DNA from: Denitromonas sp.
GTDB lineage: Bacteria > Pseudomonadota > Gammaproteobacteria > Burkholderiales > Rhodocyclaceae
Reading direction: 5' to 3'
DNA: 64,000 bases
Assembly (NCBI RefSeq): GCF_034676725.1
Contig: NZ_JAUCBR010000004.1
Span: forward strand, 1,937,501-2,001,500
Position 1 is the stretch's first letter, and each line of letters begins with the position of its first letter. The notes under the pieces are model-generated. The model worked only from the letters and a program-made list of their open reading frames with translations. It did no database searches and was not told the DNA's origin. Below, piece by piece: positions 26,435 to 34,867 of this stretch. The translations under genes and the position numbers were made by a program.

Positions 26435-27130
26435 TTGGCAAAGCAATTTGCGTCGGTGGCAGGCCCAACCGGTCTGCTGGCGGTTGCCGTCTCGAGCGCA
26501 TTGCTCGGCTGCGCCGCCGTGCGCACCGCGCCGTCTGAGCAGGTCTTCAATGCAGCGGCCTTCGCCGGTCTGGTCGAGCCCAGGGGGGAGGACGGCCGCC
26601 TCGACTATGTCCTCGATGGCGCCAACGGCGGCGAGTTGCGCTTCGGTCGTTGTGCCCAGGTGGCCGCGACCGACGCAGCCGCGGTGCGCGAAGATCAATA
26701 CCCGCTGTTTCAGCTGCTTCGCGCCAATTGTCAGGCGCTGGCGCGCTATGGCGCAGGTCAGCCCGCCCGACGCAGCCACCTGCCCGAGACGCTGACACCG
26801 GCGCTGGTGCGTGAGTTGCCGGCATCGGCCTTGCCCGTCGTTGGTGGTCAGGCGACGTCGCCCACCGGCGCGCGTGTGGAGGATGTACCCGGGATGAGCA
26901 TCGAGGCGCTACCCGGTGGCCGCGTACGGGTGCTGACCGGGACCGACGACAGTGTCTACACTTTGATGGCGCAGGGCGATTTCGATGGCGATGGCGTGCA
27001 GGACATGCTGCTGCGGCTCGACTGGCGTACACGCGACGCCTTCGGCCGGGGCGTCGATCTGCTGCAGATCACCCGGCGCTCGGCGGGCGGCGCGACCGAA
27101 CTGAACTGGCGCTTGTCGGCCGCGCCGTAA
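26435..27130 (+). CDS. Putative lipoprotein, unknown function
   Basis: The protein is about 231 residues if it starts at TTG 26435 (MAKQFASVAGPTGLLAV), which puts a lipobox (SALLGC) 25 residues in. ATGs at 26312 and 26363 are in frame but would put the signal peptide too far inside and lie in palindromic repeat DNA. A segment DFDGDGVQDMLLRLDW (about residue 180) looks like an FG-GAP/Ca-binding repeat. Its stop overlaps the first possible ATG of the sigma factor, so it may be co-transcribed. Confidence 0.6.
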   Translation: MAKQFASVAGPTGLLAVAVSSALLGCAAVRTAPSEQVFNAAAFAGLVEPRGEDGRLDYVLDGANGGELRFGRCAQVAATDAAAVREDQYPLFQLLRANCQALARYGAGQPARRSHLPETLTPALVRELPASALPVVGGQATSPTGARVEDVPGMSIEALPGGRVRVLTGTDDSVYTLMAQGDFDGDGVQDMLLRLDWRTRDAFGRGVDLLQITRRSAGGATELNWRLSAAP

Positions 27131-28419
27131 TGCGCCAGCCACCGCAGGAGACGGGATTGACCGAGATGACCATGCCCGCCGGTGCATCCGCCGACATCCC
27201 CACTCACATCGACGCCCTCTACCGCAGCGACGCCCGCCGCATCCGCGCCACGCTGATCCGCCTGCTGGGCGATTTCGATCTGGCGGAGGAGGCGGTGCAG
27301 GAGGCCTTCATCGCGGCCATGGCGCAGTGGCCGCGCGACGGGGTGCCTGACAACCCGCGCGCCTGGCTGGTGTCGGCCGGGCGTTTTCGGGCCATCGACC
27401 GCATTCGTCAGCGGGCGCGTTTCGATGCCTCGCTCACCGAGCTGGCCTGGCGGCTGGCGGAGGAGGAGCAGACAGCGGCCGATCCGGCCAGCGGCATCGA
27501 GGACGACCGCCTGCGGCTGATCTTCACCTGCTGCCACCCGGCGCTGGCGCCCGAGGCGCAGGTGGCGCTGACCCTGCGCGAAGTGTGCGGCCTGACCACC
27601 GAGGCCATCGCCAGCGCCTTCCTGACTGCCACACCGACACTGGCGCAGCGCATCGTGCGCGCCAAGGGCAAGATCCGCGACGCGCGCATCCCCTACGAAG
27701 TGCCCGAGGGGCCGGCGCTGGCGGCGCGGCTCGACAGCGTGCTGCGGGTGATCTACCTGATCTTCAACGAGGGCTACCTCGCCTCCGATGGCGAGGCGCT
27801 GACGCGGGCCGACCTCTCCGACGAAGCCATCCGCCTTGGCCGGCTGCTGGTCGAGCTGCTGCCCGAGCCCGAGGCGCAGGGCCTGCTGGCGCTGATGCTG
27901 CTGACCGAATCGCGGCGCGCGGCACGCGCGACGGACGACGGTGAGCTGGTGTTGCTCGACGCGCAGGACCGCCGCCGGTGGAACCGCGCGCTGATCGACG
28001 AAGGCGTGGCGCGGGTGGAGACGGCGCTACGCTCGCGCCGCGTTGGCCCCTACGCGCTGCAGGCGGCGATCGCGGCGGTGCATGCCGAGGCGCCCACCGC
28101 CGCCGACACCGATTGGCCGCAGATCGTCGGGCTCTACGATGTGTTGATGCGTATCGCGCCCTCGCCGGTGGTGGCGCTCAATCGCGCTGTGGCGGTGGCC
28201 ATGCGCGACGGCCCGGCCGCCGGGCTGGCGCTGATTGACGCGTTGCTGGCCGGTGGCGAACTGGCCGACTACCGGCTGGCGCACGCGGCGCGTGGCGAGT
28301 TGTTACAGCGTCTGGGCGAGCGCGACGGCGCCCGCGATGCCTTCCAGCGCGCGCTGGCGCTGACCCGGCCGGGGCCCGAGCAGCGTCACCTCGCGGCACG
28401 GCTCGAGCGCCTGCGTTGA
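27130..28419 (+). CDS. ECF sigma factor, ECF42 type
   Basis: A 429-residue (or slightly shorter) ECF sigma factor. Sigma2 is RIRATLIRLLGDFDLAEEAVQEAF and sigma4 contains LREVCGLTTEAIASAFLTA. A long C-terminal TPR-like extension (about residues 190-429) is the mark of the ECF42 group. That group is known to be linked to DGPF/YciI-domain proteins, and one is encoded next. A TTG at 27157 has a better ribosome site (AGGAG) than the ATG at 27130; both keep the domain intact. No anti-sigma gene is nearby, as usual for this group. Confidence 0.88.
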   Translation: MRQPPQETGLTEMTMPAGASADIPTHIDALYRSDARRIRATLIRLLGDFDLAEEAVQEAFIAAMAQWPRDGVPDNPRAWLVSAGRFRAIDRIRQRARFDASLTELAWRLAEEEQTAADPASGIEDDRLRLIFTCCHPALAPEAQVALTLREVCGLTTEAIASAFLTATPTLAQRIVRAKGKIRDARIPYEVPEGPALAARLDSVLRVIYLIFNEGYLASDGEALTRADLSDEAIRLGRLLVELLPEPEAQGLLALMLLTESRRAARATDDGELVLLDAQDRRRWNRALIDEGVARVETALRSRRVGPYALQAAIAAVHAEAPTAADTDWPQIVGLYDVLMRIAPSPVVALNRAVAVAMRDGPAAGLALIDALLAGGELADYRLAHAARGELLQRLGERDGARDAFQRALALTRPGPEQRHLAARLERLR

Positions 28420-28509
28420 TGGCGTTCCGACGAACGGTTGTCGAATCGGCGCCGGCGCGGGCGACTAAGCAATGACCGATACGCGTTCCCTACGTCAGGA
28501 GCCTGCCCC

Positions 28510-28854
28510 ATGAAATACCTGTGTCTGGTGTATGCCGATGAAGCCTTGCTGCACAGCCTGCCCGACAGCCCCGAAGATGCCGAGTGCCAGGCCTATGCCG
28601 AGCAGGTGGCCGCCAGCGGACGCATGCTGGCGGCCGAAGCGCTCGAACCGGTGGCGAGTGCCACCACCGTGCGCATGCGCGGTGGCAAGGTATCGATCAC
28701 CGACGGGCCGTTTGCCGAAACCAAGGAGCAGCTCGCCGGCTTCTATCTGGTCGAGGCGCCGGACCTGAACGCGGCGATCCAGGTCGCGGCGCAGATTCCC
28801 GCCGCCCGCGTCGGCAGCGTGGAAGTGCGGCCGGTGCGCCAGCTGCAGGTGTAA
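28510..28854 (+). CDS. YciI/DGPF-domain protein
   Basis: A 114-residue ferredoxin-like fold protein of the YCII-related family. The DGPF motif is present (SITDGPFAETKEQL), as is the opening KYLCLVYADE. The start at 28510 follows AGGAG. DGPF proteins are the usual partners and probable targets of ECF42 sigma factors; their biochemical role is not established. Confidence 0.88.
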   Translation: MKYLCLVYADEALLHSLPDSPEDAECQAYAEQVAASGRMLAAEALEPVASATTVRMRGGKVSITDGPFAETKEQLAGFYLVEAPDLNAAIQVAAQIPAARVGSVEVRPVRQLQV

Positions 28855-28881
28855 GCCCATCCCCCCAACAGGAGAGACAAA

Positions 28882-29325
28882 ATGACTGCTCACGACACAA
28901 CGGCCGACGAAGCCGCCGTGCGCGCGCTGTTCGATGAGTGCCGCGCGGCCGTGGCCGCGCGTGACATCGACCGGCTGATGCGCCACTACACCGACGACCT
29001 GGTGGCCTTCGACGCCATTGGCCCCTTGCGCTTCGTCAGCCGCGCGGCCTACGAGACGCACTGGCACAGCTGCCTCGACATGTGCCCGGGCCAGATGATC
29101 TTTGACATGCAGGACCTGGTGCTGAGTTTGGGCGGCGAGGTGGGTTTCGGCCACTACCTGGTGTACTGCGGCGCCACGGCGGACGATGGCACGGCGCAAG
29201 CGGGCTGGATGCGCGCCTCGGTCGGGCTGCGCAAGGTCGATGGCCAGTGGCGCATTGCCCATGAGCATTTCTCCGTGCCCTTCGAACCCGACACCTGCAA
29301 GGCGCAGTTCGGGCTGACGCCGTGA
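28882..29325 (+). CDS. SnoaL/NTF2-like protein
   Basis: A 147-residue cone-shaped NTF2-like fold. The N-terminal helix is ALFDECRAAVAARDIDRLMRHYTDDLVAFD, and strands include GQWRIAHEHFSVPF. The start at 28882 has AGGAG. It lies 27 bases after the DGPF gene, and its TGA overlaps the GTG of the SRPBCC gene. Homologues are often found with SRPBCC and VOC proteins in ECF42 operons; a ketosteroid-isomerase-like or binding role is possible. Confidence 0.82.
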   Translation: MTAHDTTADEAAVRALFDECRAAVAARDIDRLMRHYTDDLVAFDAIGPLRFVSRAAYETHWHSCLDMCPGQMIFDMQDLVLSLGGEVGFGHYLVYCGATADDGTAQAGWMRASVGLRKVDGQWRIAHEHFSVPFEPDTCKAQFGLTP

Positions 29326-29861
29326 GCGCAGGCCAGAGCGCGCCGCCCGGCGCTGCCGGCCTGTCGTGGCGTGCACCCTCGGCCGCCATGACGCACACCG
29401 TGGGCGCACCCCGCGATCGCGTCTGGACCGCCTTGTCGAACGCCGACCGTCTGGCGTGCTGGTGGTGCCCGTCGGGCGCGCCACTGCAGGCCGTCTCGCT
29501 GCGCTTCCAGCCCGGCGGGCGCTTCCACTACGCCGCCCGGCTGCCCGGTGGCCAGCCCTTCTGGGGCCGCATCGTGTATCGCGACATCGCGGCGCCGGCG
29601 CGGATCGTTTTCGTGGACTCGTTCGCCGATGCGCAGGGCAAGGTATCCCGGCACCCGCTCAATGCCCACTGGCCGCGCTATGTGCATCACACGCTGGCGC
29701 TGACCGAGCGGGCCGGGGGCACCGAACTGCACCTGGTATCGCGCCCGGTGCATGCGACCGAGTCCGAGATGCATGCCTTTGAACAGGGGCAGGCTTGCCT
29801 GCACCGTGGCTTCGCCGATGCCTGGGCGCGACTTGACGCGCACCTGGCCGTGGCGGCCTGA
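29322..29861 (+). CDS. SRPBCC (AHSA1-like) protein
   Basis: A 179-residue START/Bet v1-like fold with GTG start 29322 overlapping the previous stop (GTGA). HTVGAPRDRVWTALSNADRLACWWCP is the typical AHSA1 opening, and the C-terminal helix GQACLHRGFADAWARLDAHLA closes the cavity. It should bind a small hydrophobic ligand. It sits within the ECF42 operon. Confidence 0.82.
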   Translation: MSAGQSAPPGAAGLSWRAPSAAMTHTVGAPRDRVWTALSNADRLACWWCPSGAPLQAVSLRFQPGGRFHYAARLPGGQPFWGRIVYRDIAAPARIVFVDSFADAQGKVSRHPLNAHWPRYVHHTLALTERAGGTELHLVSRPVHATESEMHAFEQGQACLHRGFADAWARLDAHLAVAA

Positions 29862-29884
29862 GTACCCACCCACCGGAGAGACTG

Positions 29885-30301
29885 ATGCGCGCTGAACCCT
29901 ACCTGCTGTTCCGTGGCGACTGCGAAGCCGCCCTCAACTTCTACCAAGACGTGCTCGGCGCGGAAGTGACCGCGTTGATGCGCTTTCGCGATGCGCCGCC
30001 GGGCGCCATGCCCGAGCAGCCCGGCATGGCCGACAAGGTGATGCACGCCAACCTCAGGGTCGGCGACACCATGGTGATGGCCTCGGACGGCCAGTGCGGC
30101 GAGGCCAGCGGCTTCAACGGCTTCTCGCTGACGCTGGCGGTGGCCGACACCGCCGAAGCGCAGCGGGTGTTCGGCGCGCTGGCCGAGGGGGGCGAGGTGC
30201 GCATGCCGCTGGCGCCGACCTTCTTCGCGCGCCAGTTCGGCATGCTGGCCGACCGCTTCGGGGTGCCGTGGATGGTGATCGAGCACATGCCCGAGGGGTG
30301 A
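29885..30301 (+). CDS. VOC family protein (PhnB-like)
   Basis: A 138-residue VOC fold. It opens AEPYLLFRGDCEAALNFYQDVLGAEV and closes DRFGVPWMVIEH, the PhnB/3-demethylubiquinone-like signature. It is the last intact gene of the ECF42 operon, 23 bases after the SRPBCC gene with GGAGAG upstream. The function in this group is unknown. A decayed partial copy lies just downstream. Confidence 0.85.
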   Translation: MRAEPYLLFRGDCEAALNFYQDVLGAEVTALMRFRDAPPGAMPEQPGMADKVMHANLRVGDTMVMASDGQCGEASGFNGFSLTLAVADTAEAQRVFGALAEGGEVRMPLAPTFFARQFGMLADRFGVPWMVIEHMPEG

Positions 30302-30339
30302 GGCGTGCGCTTGCGGCGGGTTGGTGGGTGGCTGTCCGC

Positions 30340-30421
30340 CCACCTTCTTCGTGCGTCAATCCGGCACGCTGGCTGATCGCTTCGGCGTGCCATGGCGGGT
30401 GATCGAGATGATGCCGGGGGC
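30340..30421 (+). pseudogene. Relic of a second VOC gene
   Basis: In one frame the DNA reads PTFFVRQSGTLADRFGVPW, then RVIEMMPG, closely matching the last 28 residues of the intact VOC gene (30218-30301). Only this 3' part survives, preceded by a palindromic repeat, so it is the remnant of a tandem duplicate. Confidence 0.7.
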
Positions 30422-30451
30422 GCGGCTTGCCGGCGCCAGGGGTGGGGCGGT

Positions 30452-30477
30452 CTGGTGGGCAGCTCGCTGCCCACCAG
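30452..30477. terminator. Perfect hairpin between convergent genes
   Basis: CTGGTGGGCAG (30452-30462) and CTGCCCACCAG (30467-30477) pair over 11 bp with a 4-base loop, between the VOC operon and the DUF1127 gene. No strong U-run, so either a weak two-way terminator or a palindromic repeat. Confidence 0.45.
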
Positions 30478-30495
30478 CCTTCGTCATCGACCCGG

Positions 30496-30723
30496 TCATT
30501 TCACCCAGAACGGCTTGTTGCCTTCGAAGTCGGCCTGGCTGCGGCTGATGCCGACGTCGCGCAGTACATGCTCGTCCAGTTCGCGCAATTCGCGGCGCGA
30601 GGCGCTGCGCTGGCGCCAGACGGTGATGGTGGTGCGCACGGCGCGGCCCAGGTGGCGCAGCACGGAACCGAGGTCGGTGCTGGCAACGGCAGGGGCGCAA
30701 GCTTTTTGGGTCAGGCTGGTCAT
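30496..30723 (-). CDS. DUF1127 small protein
   Basis: A 75-residue protein starting at 30723 behind AAGGAG. The C-terminal half (RRELRELDEHVLRDVGISR) is the arginine-rich YjiS/DUF1127 helix. Short DUF1127 proteins have been linked to RNA binding and to phosphate or polyamine metabolism in alphaproteobacteria; the role here is unknown. It is divergent from the LysR gene at 30881. Confidence 0.85.
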   Translation of the reverse strand: MTSLTQKACAPAVASTDLGSVLRHLGRAVRTTITVWRQRSASRRELRELDEHVLRDVGISRSQADFEGNKPFWVK

Positions 30724-30835
30724 GATGCGTCTCCTTGTGGGGCGTTGGTGAGTTGAAGCTTGGCCGCTCAGGACAAAAGCATCCAATCGTTTATTCGGAT
30801 TCGCCCCTTCGGAAATTGTGATGGCGTGGGTTTGT

Positions 30836-30851
30836 GATCTACGGTGTACTG
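30836..30851 (+). promoter_or_regulatory. Conserved box upstream of second LysR paralog
   Basis: GATCTACGGTGTACTG matches 13 of 16 bases of the box at 6193-6208 upstream of the paralogous LysR gene. It lies 45 bases from the start codon. Confidence 0.35.
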
Positions 30852-30880
30852 TCGGTCAGACGTATTTTGTGGATCCGGTC

Positions 30881-31783
30881 ATGGAGCTCTATCACCTCAG
30901 AACCTTTGTTGCCGTTGCCGAAGAGAAGCACCTCACCCGGGCGGCGGAGCGCCTGTTCACCAGCCAGCCGGCGATCAGCGCGCACATCAAGGCGCTGGAA
31001 GAGACGCTCGGCGTGACGCTGTTCGACCGCACGCCCAAGGGCATGCGGCTGACCCCGGTGGGCGAGGAGCTGCTGCCCCGCGCCCGCCAGGCGCTGGCCG
31101 CGGCCAGCGCCGTGATGCAGCACGCCAAGGGTCTGCAGGACGAGCTGATCGGCAGCGTACGCATCGGCCTCAACACCGACGCCCGCTTTCTGCGCCTGAC
31201 CGCGCTGCAGGCGGGGTTGTCGGAACACTACCCGCGCCTCGAAGTGGCCATGCTCAGCGGTTCGACCGGCACCAACCTGCCGGCGGTGCGTGTCGGCAAG
31301 CTCGACGCTGCCTTCATCACCGGCGAGATCGACGACCCCAGCATGAGCGTGTGCTTCCTGTGCGACGAGCCGCTGGTGATCGGCGCGCCGGCCTCGCTGC
31401 GCGAACAGATCACCTCCACCGAGGTGGCCGACCTGGCCCGCCTGCCCTGGGTGTACACCTCGCCCGACTGCTCGCACTTCGCGGCCATGCGCGCGCTCTT
31501 TGACGCGCACTGCTGCCAGCCCACGCGGATCCTGATTGCCAATCAGGAGGACGCCCTGGTCGAGATGATCCGGGCCGGCGTCGGGCTGGGCATCGTGCGG
31601 GCGGGGGTGTTCGCTGCCGACGAGCAGGCCTACGAGCTGCCCGTGCCGCTGCCGTCGGTGCCGCTGCAGTTCGTCCATCTGCGCAAGCGCGAGAACGACC
31701 CGCTGATCCGCGCGGTGATGCACCAGCTCGGCGCGGTGTGGGGCATCGAGCCACCCGAGGCCATGGCGCGCGAAGCCGGCTAA
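30881..31783 (+). CDS. LysR-family transcriptional regulator (paralog of 6255)
   Basis: A 300-residue regulator. The start at 30881 (MELYHLRTF) matches the paralog start. HTH: HLTRAAERLFTSQPAISAHIKALEETLG. The effector domain shares RIGLNTDARFLRL, the STGTNLP loop and the NQEDALVEMIRAGVGLGI segment with the first copy. It is divergent from the DUF1127 gene. Confidence 0.88.
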   Translation: MELYHLRTFVAVAEEKHLTRAAERLFTSQPAISAHIKALEETLGVTLFDRTPKGMRLTPVGEELLPRARQALAAASAVMQHAKGLQDELIGSVRIGLNTDARFLRLTALQAGLSEHYPRLEVAMLSGSTGTNLPAVRVGKLDAAFITGEIDDPSMSVCFLCDEPLVIGAPASLREQITSTEVADLARLPWVYTSPDCSHFAAMRALFDAHCCQPTRILIANQEDALVEMIRAGVGLGIVRAGVFAADEQAYELPVPLPSVPLQFVHLRKRENDPLIRAVMHQLGAVWGIEPPEAMAREAG

Positions 31784-31812
31784 CGACCCACCGCCCGGTG
31801 CGGGCGCTGCGT

Positions 31813-32280
31813 TTATCCACGGCGGCCGTGGGCAGGCATGTGGACAAGCTGTGAGAGGCGGCGCTATGTCCTTGAGGCGGCGGTGTTTTTGGTCGGCGCC
31901 TAAAAATGAGGCAATGAGCACGCTGGCGCGCCAATGCCAGCCGATACGCATGAAACCCGCGCCAGTCGGGTGTTTCGGCGTGGCGGCGCAGGCGTTATCC
32001 CCGTCTTCCGTGGGCGAAGGTGTGGATAAGCTGTGTGGCGGCGCGCTATCTGACTGAGGCGGTTCGGTTTTTTTGCACTGCCGCAAAATGAGGCAATTGC
32101 CGGGCGCCGGCACGCCACCACGCGATTGGCATGAACGCCGCGCCGGCCGGGCGTTCTGGCGGTGCGGGCGCCCGCCTTATCCCCGCCTGGCGTGGGCGAG
32201 TCTGTGGATAAGCTGTGTGCCGGGGGGCTATCCGACTGAGACGGCAGGGAATTTTTGCGCTGCCGCAAAATGAGGCAGCG
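31813..32280. repeat. 182-bp tandem repeat (about 2.6 copies) with DnaA-box-like sites
   Basis: Units start at 31813, 31995 and 32177, an exact 182-bp period. Each begins TTATCCmC, has GTGGATAAGCTGTG (GTGGACAAGCTGTG in unit 1) about 25 bp later, and ends in an AT-rich T-run followed by AAAATGAGGCA. TGTGGATAA is the complement of the consensus DnaA box TTATCCACA. The period is not a multiple of three and no frame is conserved, so it is non-coding. It fills the gap between LysR and arsA. Confidence 0.85.
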
Positions 32281-32289
32281 CCGCCCGCC

Positions 32290-34059
32290 TCAGACGGTGG
32301 CGCTGCGCCGCTCGGCGAGTGCAAGCAAGCGCGCCACACCCACCGGCTCGTCCGCCAGCAAGGGCACCACGGCGTAGCGGCTGGCGTGTGTGTGGGCCAC
32401 GGCGTCGATCTCGCGCAACTCGTTGTGCGCGCGCTGTCGCAGCAGGGGCGCCTCGCTGCCGGCGGCGGCGATGCTGTTGTTGATGACCCAGGCCCAGGGT
32501 TCGATGCCGGCGCGGCGCAGGTCGGCCTGCAGGTGGGCCGCTTCGAGCACCGGCGTGGTCTCGGCGAGGGTGACCAGCAACACCTTGGTCTGCGCCGGGT
32601 CCTGCAATTGCTGCATGGGGGTGATCTCGGTCTGCGCCTGCGCGCCGCGCTGGCGCAGCATCTCGCGGTGGTAGGCGCCGGTGGCGTCGAGCAGCAGCAG
32701 GGAGTGGCCGGTGGGCGCGGTGTCCATCACCACGAATTGCTGGCCGGCCTCGCGGATGACGCGGGAGAAGGCCTGGAAGACGGCGATTTCTTCGGTGCAG
32801 GGCGAGCGCAGGTCTTCTTCGAGCAGGGCGCGACCTTGTGCGTCGAGCGCCGCGCCGCGGGTGGCGAGCACCTGGTCGCGGTAGCGTGCGGTTTCGGCAA
32901 CCGGGTCGATGCGGCTGACGGTCAGCCCGGGCAGTGAGCCGGCCAGGGTGTCGGCCAGATGTGCGGCGGGGTCGGAGGTGGACAGGTGCACCGGCAGGCC
33001 GCGCTGCGCCAGTTCGAGCGCCAGCGCCGCGGCCAGGGTGGTTTTGCCTACGCCGCCCTTGCCCATCAGCATGATCAGGCCGTGGCCGTCGGTGGCGATG
33101 GAGTCGATCAGGCGGGCGAAATCGGGGGTGTCGACGGCCGGGGCGGCCGGCAGGTTGGTGGTGATTGGCGTCGGCGTGTCGGCCAGCAACTGGCGCAAGG
33201 CGCCCAGCCCGACCAGGTTGAAGGCCTTGAGCGGCACGGTGTCGGTCGGCAGGGCGCGCAAGGCGTCGGGGCGGGCGGCCAGTGCGGCGGCCTCGCGCTC
33301 GCACAGGGCGCGGGCCAGCGGGTCGTCGCCGGCGTCGGCCCGCGACAGGAGGCCGTTGATGACAAGGTGTTGCTGCGACAGGCCGATGGCGGCCAGTTCG
33401 CTGTGGGTGCGCGCCACTTCGCGCAGTGTCGATTGCTGCGCCCGGGCGACCAGCACCAGCCGCGTGCGGGCCGGGTCGGCCAGGGCGGCCACGGCGGCTT
33501 TGTACTGGCTGCGCTGCTTCTCCAGCCCGGCCAGCGGGCCGAGGCAGGAGGCGTCGCCCTTGCCGGCGTCGAGAAAGCCGGTCCACGCGCCGGGCAGTTG
33601 CAGCAGGCGGATGGTGTGGCCGGTGGGCGCGGTGTCGAAGACGACATGGTCGAAGTCGGCGGTGAGGCTGGCGTCGGTGAGCAGGGCGGTGAATTCGTCG
33701 AAGGCGGCGATTTCGGTGGTGCAGGCGCCCGACAGTTGCTCTTCGATGCTGCGGATCACCGCCTCGGGCAGCACACCGCGCACCGGGCCGACGATGCGGT
33801 CGCGATAGGCCTGGGCGGCTTCTTGCGGGTTGATCTCCAGCGCCGACAGGCCGGGCACCTCGGCCACCGGCACGACGCGGTTGCCGATCTCGATGCCGAA
33901 CACCTGCCCGACGTTGGAGGCTGGATCGGTGCTGACCAGCAGCACGCGCTGCCCGGCGTCGGCCAGGCGGATGGCGGTGGCGCAGGCCAGCGAGGTCTTG
34001 CCGACGCCGCCCTTGCCGGTGAAAAACAGGAAGCGCGGCGGCTGGGCAAGAAAGTGCAT
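32290..34059 (-). CDS. arsA: ArsA arsenite-stimulated ATPase
   Basis: A 589-residue protein with two homologous ATPase halves. P-loops are GKGGVGKTSLA (about residue 17) and GKGGVGKTTLA (about residue 335). The DTAPTGHTIRLL and DTAPTGHSLLLLD segments link nucleotide and metalloid sites. In the known pathway ArsA drives the ArsB/ACR3 membrane pump and receives As(III)/Sb(III) from ArsD. It is the last gene of arsRDA, 13 bases after arsD. No pump gene lies in the window. Confidence 0.94.
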   Translation of the reverse strand: MHFLAQPPRFLFFTGKGGVGKTSLACATAIRLADAGQRVLLVSTDPASNVGQVFGIEIGNRVVPVAEVPGLSALEINPQEAAQAYRDRIVGPVRGVLPEAVIRSIEEQLSGACTTEIAAFDEFTALLTDASLTADFDHVVFDTAPTGHTIRLLQLPGAWTGFLDAGKGDASCLGPLAGLEKQRSQYKAAVAALADPARTRLVLVARAQQSTLREVARTHSELAAIGLSQQHLVINGLLSRADAGDDPLARALCEREAAALAARPDALRALPTDTVPLKAFNLVGLGALRQLLADTPTPITTNLPAAPAVDTPDFARLIDSIATDGHGLIMLMGKGGVGKTTLAAALALELAQRGLPVHLSTSDPAAHLADTLAGSLPGLTVSRIDPVAETARYRDQVLATRGAALDAQGRALLEEDLRSPCTEEIAVFQAFSRVIREAGQQFVVMDTAPTGHSLLLLDATGAYHREMLRQRGAQAQTEITPMQQLQDPAQTKVLLVTLAETTPVLEAAHLQADLRRAGIEPWAWVINNSIAAAGSEAPLLRQRAHNELREIDAVAHTHASRYAVVPLLADEPVGVARLLALAERRSATV

Positions 34060-34072
34060 GGGACGCGTCCGC

Positions 34073-34444
34073 TTAACCGGCGCAACGGCCGCCGGAGCAG
34101 CAACCGCTGACTTCGGCTTCGGCTTCGGCTTCGGCGGGCGCGGCGGTGCCCAGCCAGTGGGTCAGCTCGGCGCGGCTGGGGTAGCGGCCGGCCATGGCGA
34201 TCTCGCCGTCGAGCAGGATCAGCGGCAGGGCATCGGGGCCGGAGCGATCGAGAAAGCTCTTGACCGTGGCGTTGCCGGCAAAGGCCAGCGGCTGCTGGCC
34301 GAGGTTGTAGCGGTCGATGCGGGCGCCGTTCTGCGCGGCCCATTCGAGGTCGGCGGCGAAGGTGATCAGCGCCTGGTCGGCGTCAACACCGCAGACACCA
34401 GAGCTGCAGCACAGGGCGGGATCGAACACTTGGATGCTTTTCAT
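34073..34444 (-). CDS. arsD: ArsD arsenic metallochaperone
   Basis: A 123-residue protein. The metalloid-binding cysteines C12, C13 and C18 are present (ALCCSSGVCG), and the thioredoxin-like fold follows. The C-terminal tail carries an acidic EAEAEAE run and a further CC..C cluster, as in full-length ArsD proteins. It delivers As(III) to ArsA. Confidence 0.93.
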   Translation of the reverse strand: MKSIQVFDPALCCSSGVCGVDADQALITFAADLEWAAQNGARIDRYNLGQQPLAFAGNATVKSFLDRSGPDALPLILLDGEIAMAGRYPSRAELTHWLGTAAPAEAEAEAEVSGCCSGGRCAG

Positions 34445-34478
34445 GGACGGGTTCCTTGATCGGATGAGGTGAAAAAAA

Positions 34479-34808
34479 TCAGCGTTTGCCGGCCGCGGTG
34501 CGTAGCTCGATGCATTTTTCGGGCTGGTCGGCGCAGCAGGCTTCGGTGAGGTAGGCGATGGTGTCGAGCATCAGCGGGATGTTGGCCCGGTAGCGCTGGT
34601 AGCGCCCTTCGGGAGTGACCGTGATCAGCCCGGCGCGGGTCAGCGCCTTGAAGTGGAACGACAGGTTGGTGGGCGGCACGTCGAGCGCGCTGGCGATGTC
34701 GCCAGCCACCAGGCCGTCGGGCGCCTTGCGCACCAGCAGGCGATAGACCTCCAGGCGCAGGCCGGAGGCGAGGGATTCGAAAACGGCGGTGGCCGTGGCG
34801 GTATTCAT
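34479..34808 (-). CDS. arsR: ArsR-family repressor with C-terminal Cys site
   Basis: A 109-residue winged-helix repressor. The recognition helix is PPTNLSFHFKALTRAGL. The usual CxC of the alpha-3 helix is absent. Cysteines are instead C91, C92 and C99 (EACCADQPEKC), similar to the C-terminal As(III) site of the Acidithiobacillus-type ArsR. It is the first gene of arsRDA and should autorepress the operon. Confidence 0.9.
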   Translation of the reverse strand: MNTATATAVFESLASGLRLEVYRLLVRKAPDGLVAGDIASALDVPPTNLSFHFKALTRAGLITVTPEGRYQRYRANIPLMLDTIAYLTEACCADQPEKCIELRTAAGKR

Positions 34809-34867
34809 GCCGCGACTCTACAACAGATGTTGAACAGTCAAAATGATCTGGGTCAGTTGTGCGCCCC

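Noticed and set aside
30839..32268. - strand frames running through the tandem repeat and the LysR gene
   Set aside because: The 182-bp period is not divisible by three, so repeat units are read in different frames, and the products show no conserved domain.
31813..32280. Tandem repeat considered as a CRISPR array or chromosomal origin
   Set aside because: Units are long, contiguous and lack spacers, with no cas genes. dnaA, dnaN, gidA and parAB are not nearby, so an origin is not supported despite the DnaA-like boxes.
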